Shown one piece after another: positions 12,923 to 22,720 of a stretch of DNA of 30,649 nt. The DNA is from Chromera velia (Eukaryota; Sar; Chromeraceae). Where the stretch lies: positions 1 to 30,649 of the forward strand of contig JAHBMJ010001477.1 in NCBI GenBank assembly GCA_018398765.1. The letters are read 5' to 3'. The notes under the pieces are model-generated. The model saw only the letters and a list, made by a program, of their open reading frames with translations. It was not told the DNA's origin and did not search any database. The translations under genes and the position numbers were made by a program. Positions within the stretch are counted from its first letter, which is position 1. Each line of letters starts with the position of its first letter.

Positions 12923-12959
<37 letters not shown>

Positions 12960-12991
12960 CTCTCTCTCGCTCTCTCTCGCTCTCGCTCGCT

Positions 12992-13026
<35 letters not shown>

Positions 13027-13071
13027 GCTCGCTCGCTCTCTCTCGCTCTTTCTCTTTCTCTCTTTCTTTCT

Positions 13072-13167
<96 letters not shown>

Positions 13168-13222
13168 TTCTCTCTCTCTCTTTCCCTCTCTCTCTTTCCC
13201 TCTCTCTTTCCCTCTCTCTCTT

Positions 13223-13262
<40 letters not shown>

Positions 13263-13782
13263 CCTCTCTCGCTCTCTCCCCGCCCCTCTGTGTCTGTGTG
13301 TCTGCATGTGTGTGTACGTGCATAGGGGGTGGAGGAAGCAGTCGGTCTATTTCTCTTTTTTTCTGAGTAGACGGGCGGCTTTCCGAGCTCTTCCGGCATC
13401 CCTGGCGTTTTCTGCCATCTTCTTGGCATGACGTCGAAGCCGAAGTTGCCCATTTTTTATTTTTCGTATCCTCTTCACGCATTTCGACTCTTGCTGTTCT
13501 TCTCACTGCCTGGTTCCAAGAATTCCTTTTTCCGAACAACTCTTTGTATGCGTACAGGCATCCGTATAATCAATGTGTGTCTGCGTGAAACTTCGGTCTG
13601 CTACAGATGTTGGTATGCATTTGTCAAAATCATGCATGCAGCGATGAACAAATCATCTCTTGAGTTGTCCTTCCTGCCTGCAGGTTGGAGGCTGCATGCA
13701 TCCCGCCAAGTTGGCAGATCTCTTCGCAGAGCTGAAAACGCAAGGCCTTCCCGTGACTGTAACAATGGAATACGTACGCTGA
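9265..13782 (+). CDS. PfkB/ribokinase-family carbohydrate or nucleoside kinase, 7 exons
   Basis: Exons are 9265-9752, 10321-10460, 10929-11000, 11439-11519, 11745-11984, 12400-12530 and 13684-13782. They total 1251 nt, 416 residues plus TGA, and all junctions keep phase. The family transfers phosphate from ATP to a sugar or nucleoside hydroxyl. The N-terminal fold is seen in VWGDVFLDILATG and in AGGSATN (about 48-54), the GG-x-x-x-N substrate-binding signature. GAFGADGFG follows at about 94-102. The second family signature, DTTGAGDSF (336-344), carries the expected catalytic Asp342 and is split across exons 5 and 6. MPNEVEL is the usual segment before the nucleotide-binding part. Length fits the family (about 300-420). 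No signal or transit peptide is evident, so a cytosolic location is likely. Sequence alone does not give the substrate; ribokinase, fructokinase and adenosine kinase types all remain possible. The ATG at 9265 is the first in frame. Confidence 0.93.
12925..13290. repeat. Long (CT)n tract in the last intron of the PfkB gene
   Basis: About 365 bp of nearly pure CT with CTCG and CTTT interruptions, followed by GT-rich sequence near 13288-13320, lie within the 1153-nt intron before the last exon. The dinucleotide run opens long frames on both strands (Leu-Ser or Arg-Glu repeats) that are not genes. Confidence 0.95.
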
Positions 13783-14292
13783 TAAATGCTATCCCAACTC
13801 TGGTTCTAACTGGAATCGCTATAGCGAAATCGTTTAAGGCTGACTCTATATAGATATACTGAGGCTAGCACTGAGAGTGATTAGAATGGTTTAAGATGAT
13901 TAATTTTGATAGTATTACTATGTATTTATATATAAGCGTAGCATTTAAAAAAAATATACGAATTCTAGTACCATATAATTGGCAAAAACCTAGGCAAAAA
14001 CGATTTTTTAATTTGTTTGAAATTGTTTCTCTCTTTTTTAAATTTTTTTAAACAACTGTTGTTCACCAGTAATTGTTTAGGTGTTACAATGCGTATCTCA
14101 AGTGTTGCACAACTGTTGTTGACTGTTAGGATACTAGGATAATTGTTCAAAAAATAATTGTCTTAAACCGTTTTTTTCTTAATGCTACTTTCTAGGCTAC
14201 TTCTAGATATATAGTAAGATATGTAATAATAATCAATCAATTAATTAACTAGTAATTATTTAAAAGCTTTGACGATCCATGTTATAATTGTC
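13783..14292. other. AT-rich intergenic region, PfkB 3' flank
   Basis: This region runs from the kinase stop codon to the left LTR of the retrotransposon. It is AT-rich and holds two copies of ACAACTGTTGTT (near 14054 and 14110), each close to palindromic. I see no coding sequence. It probably holds the kinase 3' UTR and terminator, but I could not place a polyadenylation site. Confidence 0.5.
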
Positions 14293-14788
14293 TGTTGAGC
14301 ATACGTAGGGCTAGCATATAGGACTACGACTTCTACTTACGTGTATCTACGCAAAGGTCTGTTCGTCTGGTCGTTCATCTTTCGACTCCTTCTAGAGAGA
14401 TTTCAGGTGGGCTTCTCAGAACAGATACGATCGGTCAGTTAGACTGTATGCGTGCACACGTTGTGTATGTAGTACGGTATTCATCTATATCGGTCCACTC
14501 AAATGCATGTCACCTCTGTATTTGCTGTGTCCGTCTTTCTGACATCTGTTCTGTCTCTGTGTCATTCCGTTTTATGTGAATTCACTTCTGTGGTATTTCT
14601 TTTTCCATGTATTCATGCATGCATTGCAAACTGCATGAGCGCTATGCATGTACGCGCGATGCTTACTGGCTAACATCGCCTTGCGCTTTCTTTATCGCTC
14701 GGCGTGTGTGCATAAATTCTTTCTGGTCCCGCCTTGCACTTTTTTTATCGCTCGGCGTGCGCGCATGAATTCTTTCTGGTCCCCAACA
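14293..14788 (-). repeat. 3' LTR of the retrotransposon
   Basis: This 496-bp copy matches 21224-21719 along its whole length and has TG/CA ends. It contains two tandem 53-bp units (14677-14729 and 14730-14782), each with TTATCGCTCGGCGTG and ATTCTTTCTGGTCC. On the minus strand the polypurine tract lies immediately before it, so this is the 3' LTR. Confidence 0.95.
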
Positions 14789-15758
14789 ACCACTCCCCCC
14801 CTTAACTCTGCTCGTCCCTGAGCAGAACGCAAAAAGAAAAGAATGGAAAGGACCTCAGCATTGGCGTATGCAAATCAGCGCAATCATTACAAGGTTCCGA
14901 AAGTATGAAAATCATTCAACTCAGTCCCATTAAAACCTTTTCTTTCTTTCTTTCGAATTCTTGAACTATCTCAGGCAAGTTAATCTCTTCCTCTGACAAC
15001 CAGGCAAACGTTGAACGAGACTCGGTACGTTTCCTTGCCATCTCGAATTCTACTCGCAGAGATGTGGACTGGTGAAGGGCCCTTCCGTCGGGCTCCCCGC
15101 TTCCGCCCCTCCACTGCCTGAGCAGGTACCTCCAACTCATCTCCCAGTCCCAACTCATCCAACAAATCCTCCAACTCCGGATCTTCTGCCAATCGAAAGT
15201 CCGATCGAGGAGTGCCTGGTGGAATGATCGCTCCTTCTCTTTCAGACGATCTTCTCGTNCGCGCATGAATTCTTTCTGGTCCCCAACAACCACTCCCCCC
15301 CTTAACTCTGCTCGTCCCTGAGCAGAACGCAAAAAGAAAAGAATGGAAAGGACCTCAGCATTGGCGTATGCAAATCAGCGCAATCATTACAAGGTTCCGA
15401 AAGTATGAAAATCATTCAACTCAGTCCCATCAAAACCTTTTCTCTCTTTCTTTCGAATTCTTGAACCATCTCAGGCAAGTCAATCTCTTCCTCTGACAAC
15501 CAGGCAAACGTTGAACGAGACTCGGTACGTTTCCTTGCCATCTCGAATTCTACTCGCAGAGATGTGGACTGGTGAAGGGCCCTTCCGTCGGGCTCCCCGC
15601 TTCCGCCCCTCCACTGCCTGAGCAGGTACCTCCAACTCATCTCCCAGTCCCAACTCATCCAACAAATCCTCCAACTCCGGATCTTCTGCCAATCGAAAGT
15701 CCGATCGAGGAGTGCCTGGTGGAATGATCGCTCCTTCTCTTTCAGACGATCTTCTCGT
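14760..15758. repeat. 499-bp duplicated block flanking a single N
   Basis: Bases 14760-15258 and 15260-15758 are the same length and nearly identical, separated only by an N at 15259. I found four differences (near 14933, 14944, 14966 and 14981 against their partners); each is T in the left copy and C in the right. The duplication starts inside the last 29 bp of the LTR, which is implausible for a biological event and typical of two contigs or haplotypes joined by a placeholder gap. Confidence 0.9.
14789..14803 (-). other. Polypurine tract
   Basis: On the minus strand AAGGGGGGGAGTGGT directly abuts the LTR start, the expected position for plus-strand DNA priming. A second copy at 15289-15303 belongs to the 499-bp duplication. 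Confidence 0.8.
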
Positions 15759-18700
15759 CTCCGCAGCTGCTCTCTTCTCCTCCTGCTGCCTCTTTTCTCT
15801 CGGCAGTGTAGAGTCTTCCTCTGCCTTAATCTCCTCACTCTTTTCACTCTCTTCCTCCTCTCCATCTTTTGCCTCCTACAATTGCAATCTGTCTGAACTT
15901 ACCACGTCCCTCTTCTTTCCTCCTAGGGGCCTGATCATGGTCACATGTGGTCTGTTCCTCGGTATCCCCACGACCACATAGGTTTTTTCTGCTCTTGCCT
16001 CGAAGGCGAGTTGCTTCCCCATCGGATTGGGAGGTCTGCGCAGGAATACACGGTCCCCTAGACGGAATCTTCGCGTCATCGGAGAGGAATTACGCCTTTC
16101 CCTTACTTGTCTCTCTTTTTCTGCTCTTGTAACTGCTCTGTCGATCTTCTGCACACGTTCTTGTCAAATAAATCCGTAGTAGTCGTCATAACAGATAGGC
16201 GGAGACCTCGCTCCCTCAAGCGGTGGTTGCACACGCAGCACCGACTGCGGCGTGTGAGCAAACAACAATTCAAAGGGAGAGAGACCTGTCTCGGCATGGG
16301 AAACAGTGTGATATGCTGCGTTGTACGGCTGGAGATAGAGATCCCAATCCCCTTTCTCTTGATCTAGCTGCTTCTCCACTCCCTCAGCCCATGAACGATT
16401 GAATCGCTCAGGGATGCCGTTCGCCTGTGGATGATACCCTGTTGTGGTGTGGTGATGGACCTTCATAAGGGTAAGGAGCTTCCTTATAATCTCGCTAAGG
16501 AAGTTCGTCCCCCTGTCCGACACCAACTCCTCGATAAAGCCATACCTGCAGATGATCTCCTCGAAAAGAATCTTTGCAACAACCTATGTGGGGACCTCTG
16601 GCAAGGCAAAGGTCTCTGGCCATCGTGTGAGGGCACACGTGATGACAAAGACAAATCGGTTGCCTCTATGGGAGGTAGGCAAAGGACCTTTCACGTCAAT
16701 GCCGACCTTCTGGAAGGGTCGAGTGGGGACGGGAACGGTCTGTGGGTTGCGTTGCGGTGCTTGTGCTCTTCTCTCTTGACAGGGGCGGCACTTGTAGACC
16801 CAGCTGCGCACATCCTTACGCAGACCTGGCCACTAGAATTCGGTGAGAAGCCGAGCTGTCAGCTTTTTTGTTGCTGCGTGTCCCGCCATGGGGTGATTGT
16901 GGTGCATCACCAGCACCGTCTCTCTCAAATAGGCAGGGACATACAACTGCTCAGACTCACTTGAAAACCTGTAGAGCAAGCCATCCCTCAACTTAAACAA
17001 AGACTCCTGTGCTAGCACCGTCCGTCGGCGCTGAAGATCCTCCGGAAGAGACTTCTTCTGCAGATACTCAAACACATCTTTCACCTCCACCTCTGTTGGC
17101 TCTGAACGTCGTACTTTCTCTAAGAAAGGAACGATTGCTTGTATGGATGCGGACTCGGCTTTGATTACCTTCACTCCTGCCACTGCTGCATCAAATCCTG
17201 ATCTGAGGGGAGTGCTCCCATCAGAAGGAAGGAAACAATGCTGACAGAGGGGAGCGCCTGTGTCTGTCGAATGCTCTACCTGTCTCAGGATAGGCAGACG
17301 GGAAACAGCATCTGCATCGGTGTGGGACTTCCCCTTCTTATACAAAAACTGCAATCCATACTCCTACAATTCGAGAGCCCATTTCTTGATTCTCTTGTTC
17401 GCCAACTTATTTTTCTGCATTGCTAGATTGAATTTCGGTTTGTGATCGGTCTGGATCACCCGCAAGAAAATGGAACTGCCAAGCAGGTAGTGTCGCCACT
17501 GCCTGCAGCAAAACACATTTGCCAGAGCCTCTCGCTCTGGAGCTCCATAATTCAGCTCCACCCCCTGTAACCCCCTGCTTGCATATGTGATCACACTCTC
17601 CCTCCCGTCCTTGATTTGTACCAAAACACTCCCAATCGAATTGTTGTAAGCATCCGGCTTCATAATGAATGGGGTATGCATGTCAGGGAAGGAAAGGATA
17701 GGTGGCTCAATGAGATGGTTGCAGAGCTCCCGGAAGGCTTCATCTGCTGCGGCTGTCCAGACAAAGGGAAAGGGCTGCTTTTTCTCATCGAAAGGATGCA
17801 ACAGTTGATTCAGCGGATGGGCAATCCGCGCAAACCCCTCCACAAAAGTTTGGTAGTAGTTGCACAAGTAAACGAATGTGCGAAGGCTCGGACGGTCGGT
17901 CGGGGTCGGCCAGTTCTTTACCTTCTCCGTGTTCTTTTGAGTTGGATGGACCCCATGGGCGGATATGGTGTAATATAGGTACTCCACCTGTGCCTTTCCA
18001 ATCTGTGCCTTTTCGAGGCAGAGCTTCAGACCGGCGGTACAAACAAGGGTGAAGACCTTACGGAGGTCCTGCAAGTGCTCGGCATAACTGCAAGAGAAGA
18101 TAATCACATCATCGATGTAGACAAGTGCTATCTCTCGTGGGAGCGATGCGAGGACGAGCGTCATTGCTCGTTGGAAAAGGGCGGGTGCGTTGACTAAACC
18201 AAAGGGTATACGAAGAAATTCAAACAGCCCAAACGGAGTGATGAAGGCTGTTTTCTCCCTGTCCTCTTCTTTCAAGGAAAGCTGATGGAAGCCCGAAGTG
18301 TAGTCAAGTGTAGAGAACACTGACGAGCCGGTAAGCTTGTCAAGTGTCTCCTAGATGCGTGGGAGCAGAAAGAGATCCCGCTTAGTAGCTGTGTTAAGTT
18401 GTTGAAAGTCGAGGCAGAATTGGGTCGAGCCGTCAGGTTTCTTGACAAGAACGACCAGAGCTGCCTATGGGGAATGCGAGGGTTAAATGATCCCTGTACT
18501 CTGCATTGCATCCAATTCTTTTTTTACATCCTCTCGCTGGTGATAGGAGATTCGGTCCTGCTGCTATCTGATGGGAATGCTTGTCTCTGTGGGGATAGTC
18601 ACTTCATATAGCTTCCTCCTCACCTTCAATTCTCCCAAATCAAAACGTCCCCGTGACCACAGGTCTCTAAATTCCCCCAACAAACCCACATACTCCCCCT

Positions 18701-19913
18701 TCATCTCCTGTGGGACATCTGAGATGACCTTCTCCAAATTGATTGGAGGAAGGTCCTTTGAAGACTCCGTAGGCACGTCTGCCTTTGGAGGAGTCTGCAA
18801 GTGAGAAGAGAAAGGGGAGCGAAGCGAGGGATGCGTATCTGCACTCTGTGCATTCGAAAAAGTAGGTGGAGCGACTGACCAAGAGTGTGTCGGGGCCTGC
18901 TCCCCGGACCACACTTCCAGTGGTTTTCCTGAGGACATGCGATCACATCTCTCCAGTCTCTCGGCCATCTGAGTCGTCTCCATGCTCCATAGTCCTGCAT
19001 GCCGTTTTTCTGCTGTTACAGCAGTCACCGCCGCAATGTGAGAGGGCGGCTCTGCAAAGGACAGTGCTGTCTTCGAACCGACTATGATTTTGGAACGGGA
19101 AATGTTTATGACCTCAATGACCGCGATACCTCCCTGCACGGTAGTCAGCTGAGCAGGAACAGCCAGATCAGGATAGCTATGGGGGAAATTCTTTTAGATA
19201 AGGACTTCCGAACTATCTGGGGCATTGACAGACACTTGAAGGAGGAAGCAGTGCCATCAGGGTATATGCGTCCTCTTTGCGGCACACACCTTCGTTGATT
19301 TCAGACCATCATCATACCAGACCTCAAAGGGAGGAAGGTCTCCCATATACAGCTTTTCTCCCCCGAAAAGTTTAAAAGAAACATCAGATCGGGATCGAAG
19401 AAAATCCATCCCAAGAACCACATCGTACTCTCAATTCTCCGTCACCAGTACTGGGTGCCTGAAAATTTTTTTGGGTGCAGACTCATGCGAAAACTCTGCA
19501 CACGTCTCTCCTACTACTGGAATTCTATTGTTCTCCAACGCACTCAAACCGACACTCGCCATCTGCATTTCATACTCTACAGATGCGAGGAAAGAGATGT
19601 TGATCACACTGGTCTGTGCACCTGAATCAAACAGTGTAGATGCCTTTCGGCCAAAAAGAAACAAACTCACCCAGGGGCGGGCTGCTACCTCAACTGTGGC
19701 TGCAACACTTGGCATCTCTGGGGAAAGGAGGACAGACGACCTCCTGGCAGCAGCAAACGAATTTGGGTTATCAGCAGCAACGCTATGAGAAGTAGGGACA
19801 ATCATTTCGCGACTTCTACGAAAGCCTGCTAAAATCATGGTCCTCCTCCCGAACAATTGTAGGCACACAGGGAGGAGGCAACTTCTGATCACTCACGGAG
19901 GACAGGCCTGCCT
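15480..19913 (-). pseudogene. pol: Decayed pol: protease, reverse transcriptase, RNase H, integrase, chromodomain-like tail
   Basis: One reading frame continues from gag through pol. The aspartic protease motif is FDSGAQTSVIN (within 19431-19892). The reverse transcriptase has [23 protein letters not shown] and catalytic YIDD (18108-18119). RNase H keeps PDAYN, PEREALA and TDHK. Integrase has an HHCC zinc finger (HHNHPMAGH, then CRPC) and the DDE residues in GIDVKGP, SDRGTNF and GIPERFNR. The C-terminal tail resembles a chromodomain but shifts frame near 15490. In-frame stops within pol lie at 19893, 19431, 19257, 19194, 18564, 18483, 18465, 18351, 17364, 16833, 16584, 16164 and 15876 (lowest coordinate of each codon), yet no frameshift is seen before the tail. 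Catalytic residues survive, but no full-length product could be made without readthrough. Confidence 0.92.
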
Positions 19914-21089
19914 CTAAGCCCGTCCCCCTCTCCCGTTTCCTTGATTCCTGCCCCCACTCCCTCGTGGTGTATCGGAGCACTGTGCGATTCGATTCTCTTT
20001 TGAACCACATTGCCTACACCCCACGTAATTGGGATGCCCCAGCGTATTCCCTCCGGGGACACTTTGGGAAGACGAAGAGGAAGTAGGGTATGCTTGTCCT
20101 TTCCCCCCTCTCTCTCTCCAGTTCCCTCCACGTGCCCCTCCATTGTATTCACGTTCAAACGATGCCGCCATCGACTGCTGCAGAGCAGCTGACGCTTCTT
20201 GGAGGTACTGCGCCTGTCTCTGCAGCAAGTCGATACTGGACTGCAGAGAAGAGATTTGGGCACACAGTTGCTTGACGTCATCGGCAGACTTCGCGGCTGG
20301 GGCCATTTTGGCAGAGAGATTTGGTCCCTTCTTTTGCTCCTGTTGATAAAAGAATAACACTCGAGGGATTAGCTTGGCGTACTCTTTGTGGGCAGGCTCT
20401 GTGGTGATTTCTATAGAGAGCAAGGGATAGAAGGTCCCGAGGAAGGGGAATATACGAGCGTTGATCTCGTGCCCGGGTTGGGCGACCCTCATTTTAGCTT
20501 CGAAGACCTTGACATGCGTATCAAAGTCACCTGTGGGGGAGAGCTTGAGTTGAGACAGCTCATATACTGCCTGCTGGCTCTCGGCTTCAGTGGGCATGAA
20601 TCTGTCCAGGAACGCCTGCTCGAACTCTTTGATGGTGGTGTATTGGTACGCGTTCTTAGCCATCCACTCTCGAACTTCCACTCCCTCCGCATGCCTCTCA
20701 AACAGGACTTTACACTCCTCCATGTTCAGATTCCCGTTCCTCACCTTCTTCATGAAGATGGACATCCAAACCACGGGGTCGTCTTCCCCCTTCTTGAATG
20801 ACTCCATGACTCTTCGGACGTCGAGAGCCTTGAACTTGGTCATGTCAACATGGGGAGGTACTTGGGCCTGTCCGTGTTGGCCTGCCTGCTGCTGCTGCTA
20901 CTGTTACTGATGTTGGGGTGCCTGCAGTGCCTGCGGTGCCTGCTGCTGCTGGGCTTGTGCGAGTTGCTGAGTTAGTTGCTGCTGGGCCTGCTGGGCTGCA
21001 GCAAGATCTGCATCTCTCTGCTGCAACTGTGCCTGCAAGGCATCGATCTGTACCTGCAGGGCTACTGGATCTAGAGGTCCGCCTGACAT
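19914..21089 (-). pseudogene. gag: Decayed gag of the retrotransposon
   Basis: The product would be the structural capsid/nucleocapsid protein. The N-terminal part (20904-21089, from MSGGPLDPVALQ) is Gln-rich and coiled-coil-like. Two in-frame stops, TAA at 20904 and TAG at 20898, interrupt a run of Gln codons, after which the frame stays open from 20897 to 19914 (MTKFKALDVRRVM onward). The middle part looks like a retrotransposon capsid domain (FEQAFLDRFMPTEAES). The C-terminal nucleocapsid has a single CCHC-like knuckle, CRQCGSKENRIAQC, in which the usual His is Asn, followed by a Gly/Arg-rich tail. A TAG at 19914 and a TGA at 19893 separate it from the protease in the same frame. Confidence 0.88.
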
Positions 21090-21201
21090 CTGCTGCTCGG
21101 CTTCCTCTGCGTTTACTGGAAGCGCCGGGTTAAGATATCTCCGGCCAGAGCGAGTGGCACTTGAAATGGCTGCAAGCAGACACCAATGAGGCCGTCAGAA
21201 A

Positions 21202-21220
21202 GAAAATACTCTGCTAACCA
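21202..21220 (-). other. Primer-binding site
   Basis: Three bases inside the 5' LTR the minus strand reads TGGTTAGCAGAGTATTTTC. It begins with TGG, complementary to a tRNA CCA end, and resembles an initiator-Met tRNA primer site with one extra T. The primer identity is tentative because the host tRNA set is unknown. Confidence 0.65.
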
Positions 21221-21223
21221 GTC

Positions 21224-21719
21224 TGTTGAGCATACGTAGGGCTAGCGTATAGGACTACGACTTCTACTTACGTGTATCTACATAAAGGTCTGTTCGTCTG
21301 GTCGTTCATCTTTCGACTCCTTCTAGAGAGATTTCAGGTGGGCTTCTCAGAACAGATACGATCGGTCAGTCAGACTACATGTGTGTACACGTTGTACATG
21401 TAGTACGGTATTCATCTATATCGGTCCACTCAAATGCATGTCACCTCTGTATTTGCTGTGTCCGTCTTTCTGACATCTGTTCTGTCTCTGTATCATTCCG
21501 TTTTGTGTGAATTCACTTCTGTGGTGTTTCTTTTTCCATGTATTCATGCATGCATTGTAAACTGCATGAGCGCTCTGCATGTGCGCGCGGTGCTTACTGC
21601 CTAACATCGCCTTGCGCTTTCTTTATCGCTCGGCGTGCGCGCATGAATTCTTTCTGGTCCCGCCTTGCACTTTTTTTATCGCTCGGCGTGCGCGCATGAA
21701 TTCTTTCTGGTCCCCAACA
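21224..21719 (-). repeat. 5' LTR of the retrotransposon
   Basis: The 496-bp partner of 14293-14788, with the same 53-bp tandem pair (21608-21660 and 21661-21713). It should contain the element's promoter on the minus strand, but I recognise no core promoter element. Differences from the other LTR are almost all transitions. Confidence 0.95.
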
Positions 21720-22720
21720 TTGTGAGAGCGCTGACGTACCGTAAAAGTAGCCCACGAAGTATCACATATACGTACTAAAACAATTGTACAAAATCTATGG
21801 TAGATAAAATCATTGCTTATCAATTTATTATATTAGGATGATCGATCTCCAATTTGCTTTAAAATATAGCGGACTTTAGTGCACATCACTGCACTGTGCG
21901 TATGTACGTACATTAGGTTCCCAAATCTGAATCAGCGCAGAGTAGGACGCATACTACATCGTATAGTGAATGACTGACTAAAAGTTTAGTAGTAGTATTA
22001 GTAAAAGAGTGAATGAACGAAAGGCCAGACGAAAGACCATAGACTCAATAGTAGTCAATACACATGAGTGCTATGCAAAATCACATACATGCAGGTGTCG
22101 CAGCTATAGATTGAATTAATTCGTCCATTGCCACCGCGACGAAGAAAAATGAGGAGACAGAAGCGCTTTGGCTTCCTTTCAATCCGTTGCCAGCATGATT
22201 CCGACATAAAGAAGTCATGAAAATTGACTAACGCAAAAATGCGCATGTTGCAGAATAAATTAATGAAAGAAGCAGAAGCACGCACAGGCGGGCACTGAGG
22301 CAGGAGGGACGGCGATTTGATGAATCGCTCGATCGAGCCCCTTTATCGCTTTCTTTCGATCATTCCCGGAGTCAGATCGCGAGTCTGGCCCCACCTCCCT
22401 CAAATGCTTTGCTTCTTTTTCTTTTTCTGTACAGTCAGTCTACGGGTCCTTCATTCAGCGATCAATTTCACCTTGGTTCCATTCGTGCGTGGGTCTAATT
22501 TCAGTCCTACAGAGATCACGGCTGCAGGGCCTCAAGAAAAGAAAAGCGAGTGGAGAAACGGTGGTTGCAGCATGTGTTGCTGTCCTTCGAAAAGAACGGC
22601 CGGGCAGGAATTAGAAAAACAGCAGCGCCAGATGCCCCCCTCGATGCACACTTTCTCTCTCGATCGATCAGAGAGAAGCGCATTCATTCATTCGTGTAGA
22701 TCGATTGATTGATCGATCAC
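21720..22720. other. Intergenic region between the retrotransposon and the FG-motif gene
   Basis: About 1 kb, AT-rich to about 22300 and mixed afterwards. Open frames here have no protein-like pattern. Two near-palindromes built on GATCGATC occur at about 22651-22675 (CTCTCTCGATCGATCAGAG) and 22697-22719. The right part should hold the 3' UTR of the minus-strand gene ending at 22721. Confidence 0.5.

Larger units (their letters stand above)
14293..21719 (-). mobile_element. Ty3/gypsy-type LTR retrotransposon, probable chromovirus, decayed
   Basis: The element is 7.4 kb and bounded by two 496-bp direct LTRs that start TGTTG and end CAACA on each strand. Flanking bases are ttgtc on the left and ttgtg on the right, a 5-bp target-site duplication with one mismatch (or a perfect 4-bp one). 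Internal order on the minus strand is LTR, primer-binding site, gag, protease, reverse transcriptase, RNase H, integrase, polypurine tract, LTR. RT-RNaseH before integrase defines the Ty3/gypsy order. By eye the LTRs differ at about two dozen positions (about 5%), nearly all transitions, so insertion is not recent. The copy is unlikely to be autonomous because gag-pol carries 16 in-frame stops. Part of the length is a 499-bp assembly duplication near 15259. Confidence 0.95.

Noticed and set aside
12670..13539. Long frames of Arg-Glu or Leu-Ser repeats on both strands
   Set aside because: They are translations of the (CT)n tract in the last PfkB intron; a dinucleotide repeat without internal stops opens several frames at once.
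15876..21089. Reassigned stop codons (UAA/UAG as Gln) as the main explanation for gag-pol stops
   Set aside because: TGA is also among the stops, the LRR gene ends at TAA with no continuing frame of interest, and transition-driven decay explains all three codons; kept only as a low-probability check.
22317..22712. 131-residue plus-strand frame
   Set aside because: Composition is not protein-like, no motif is present, and it overlaps GATCGATC palindromes and the probable 3' UTR of the opposite-strand gene.
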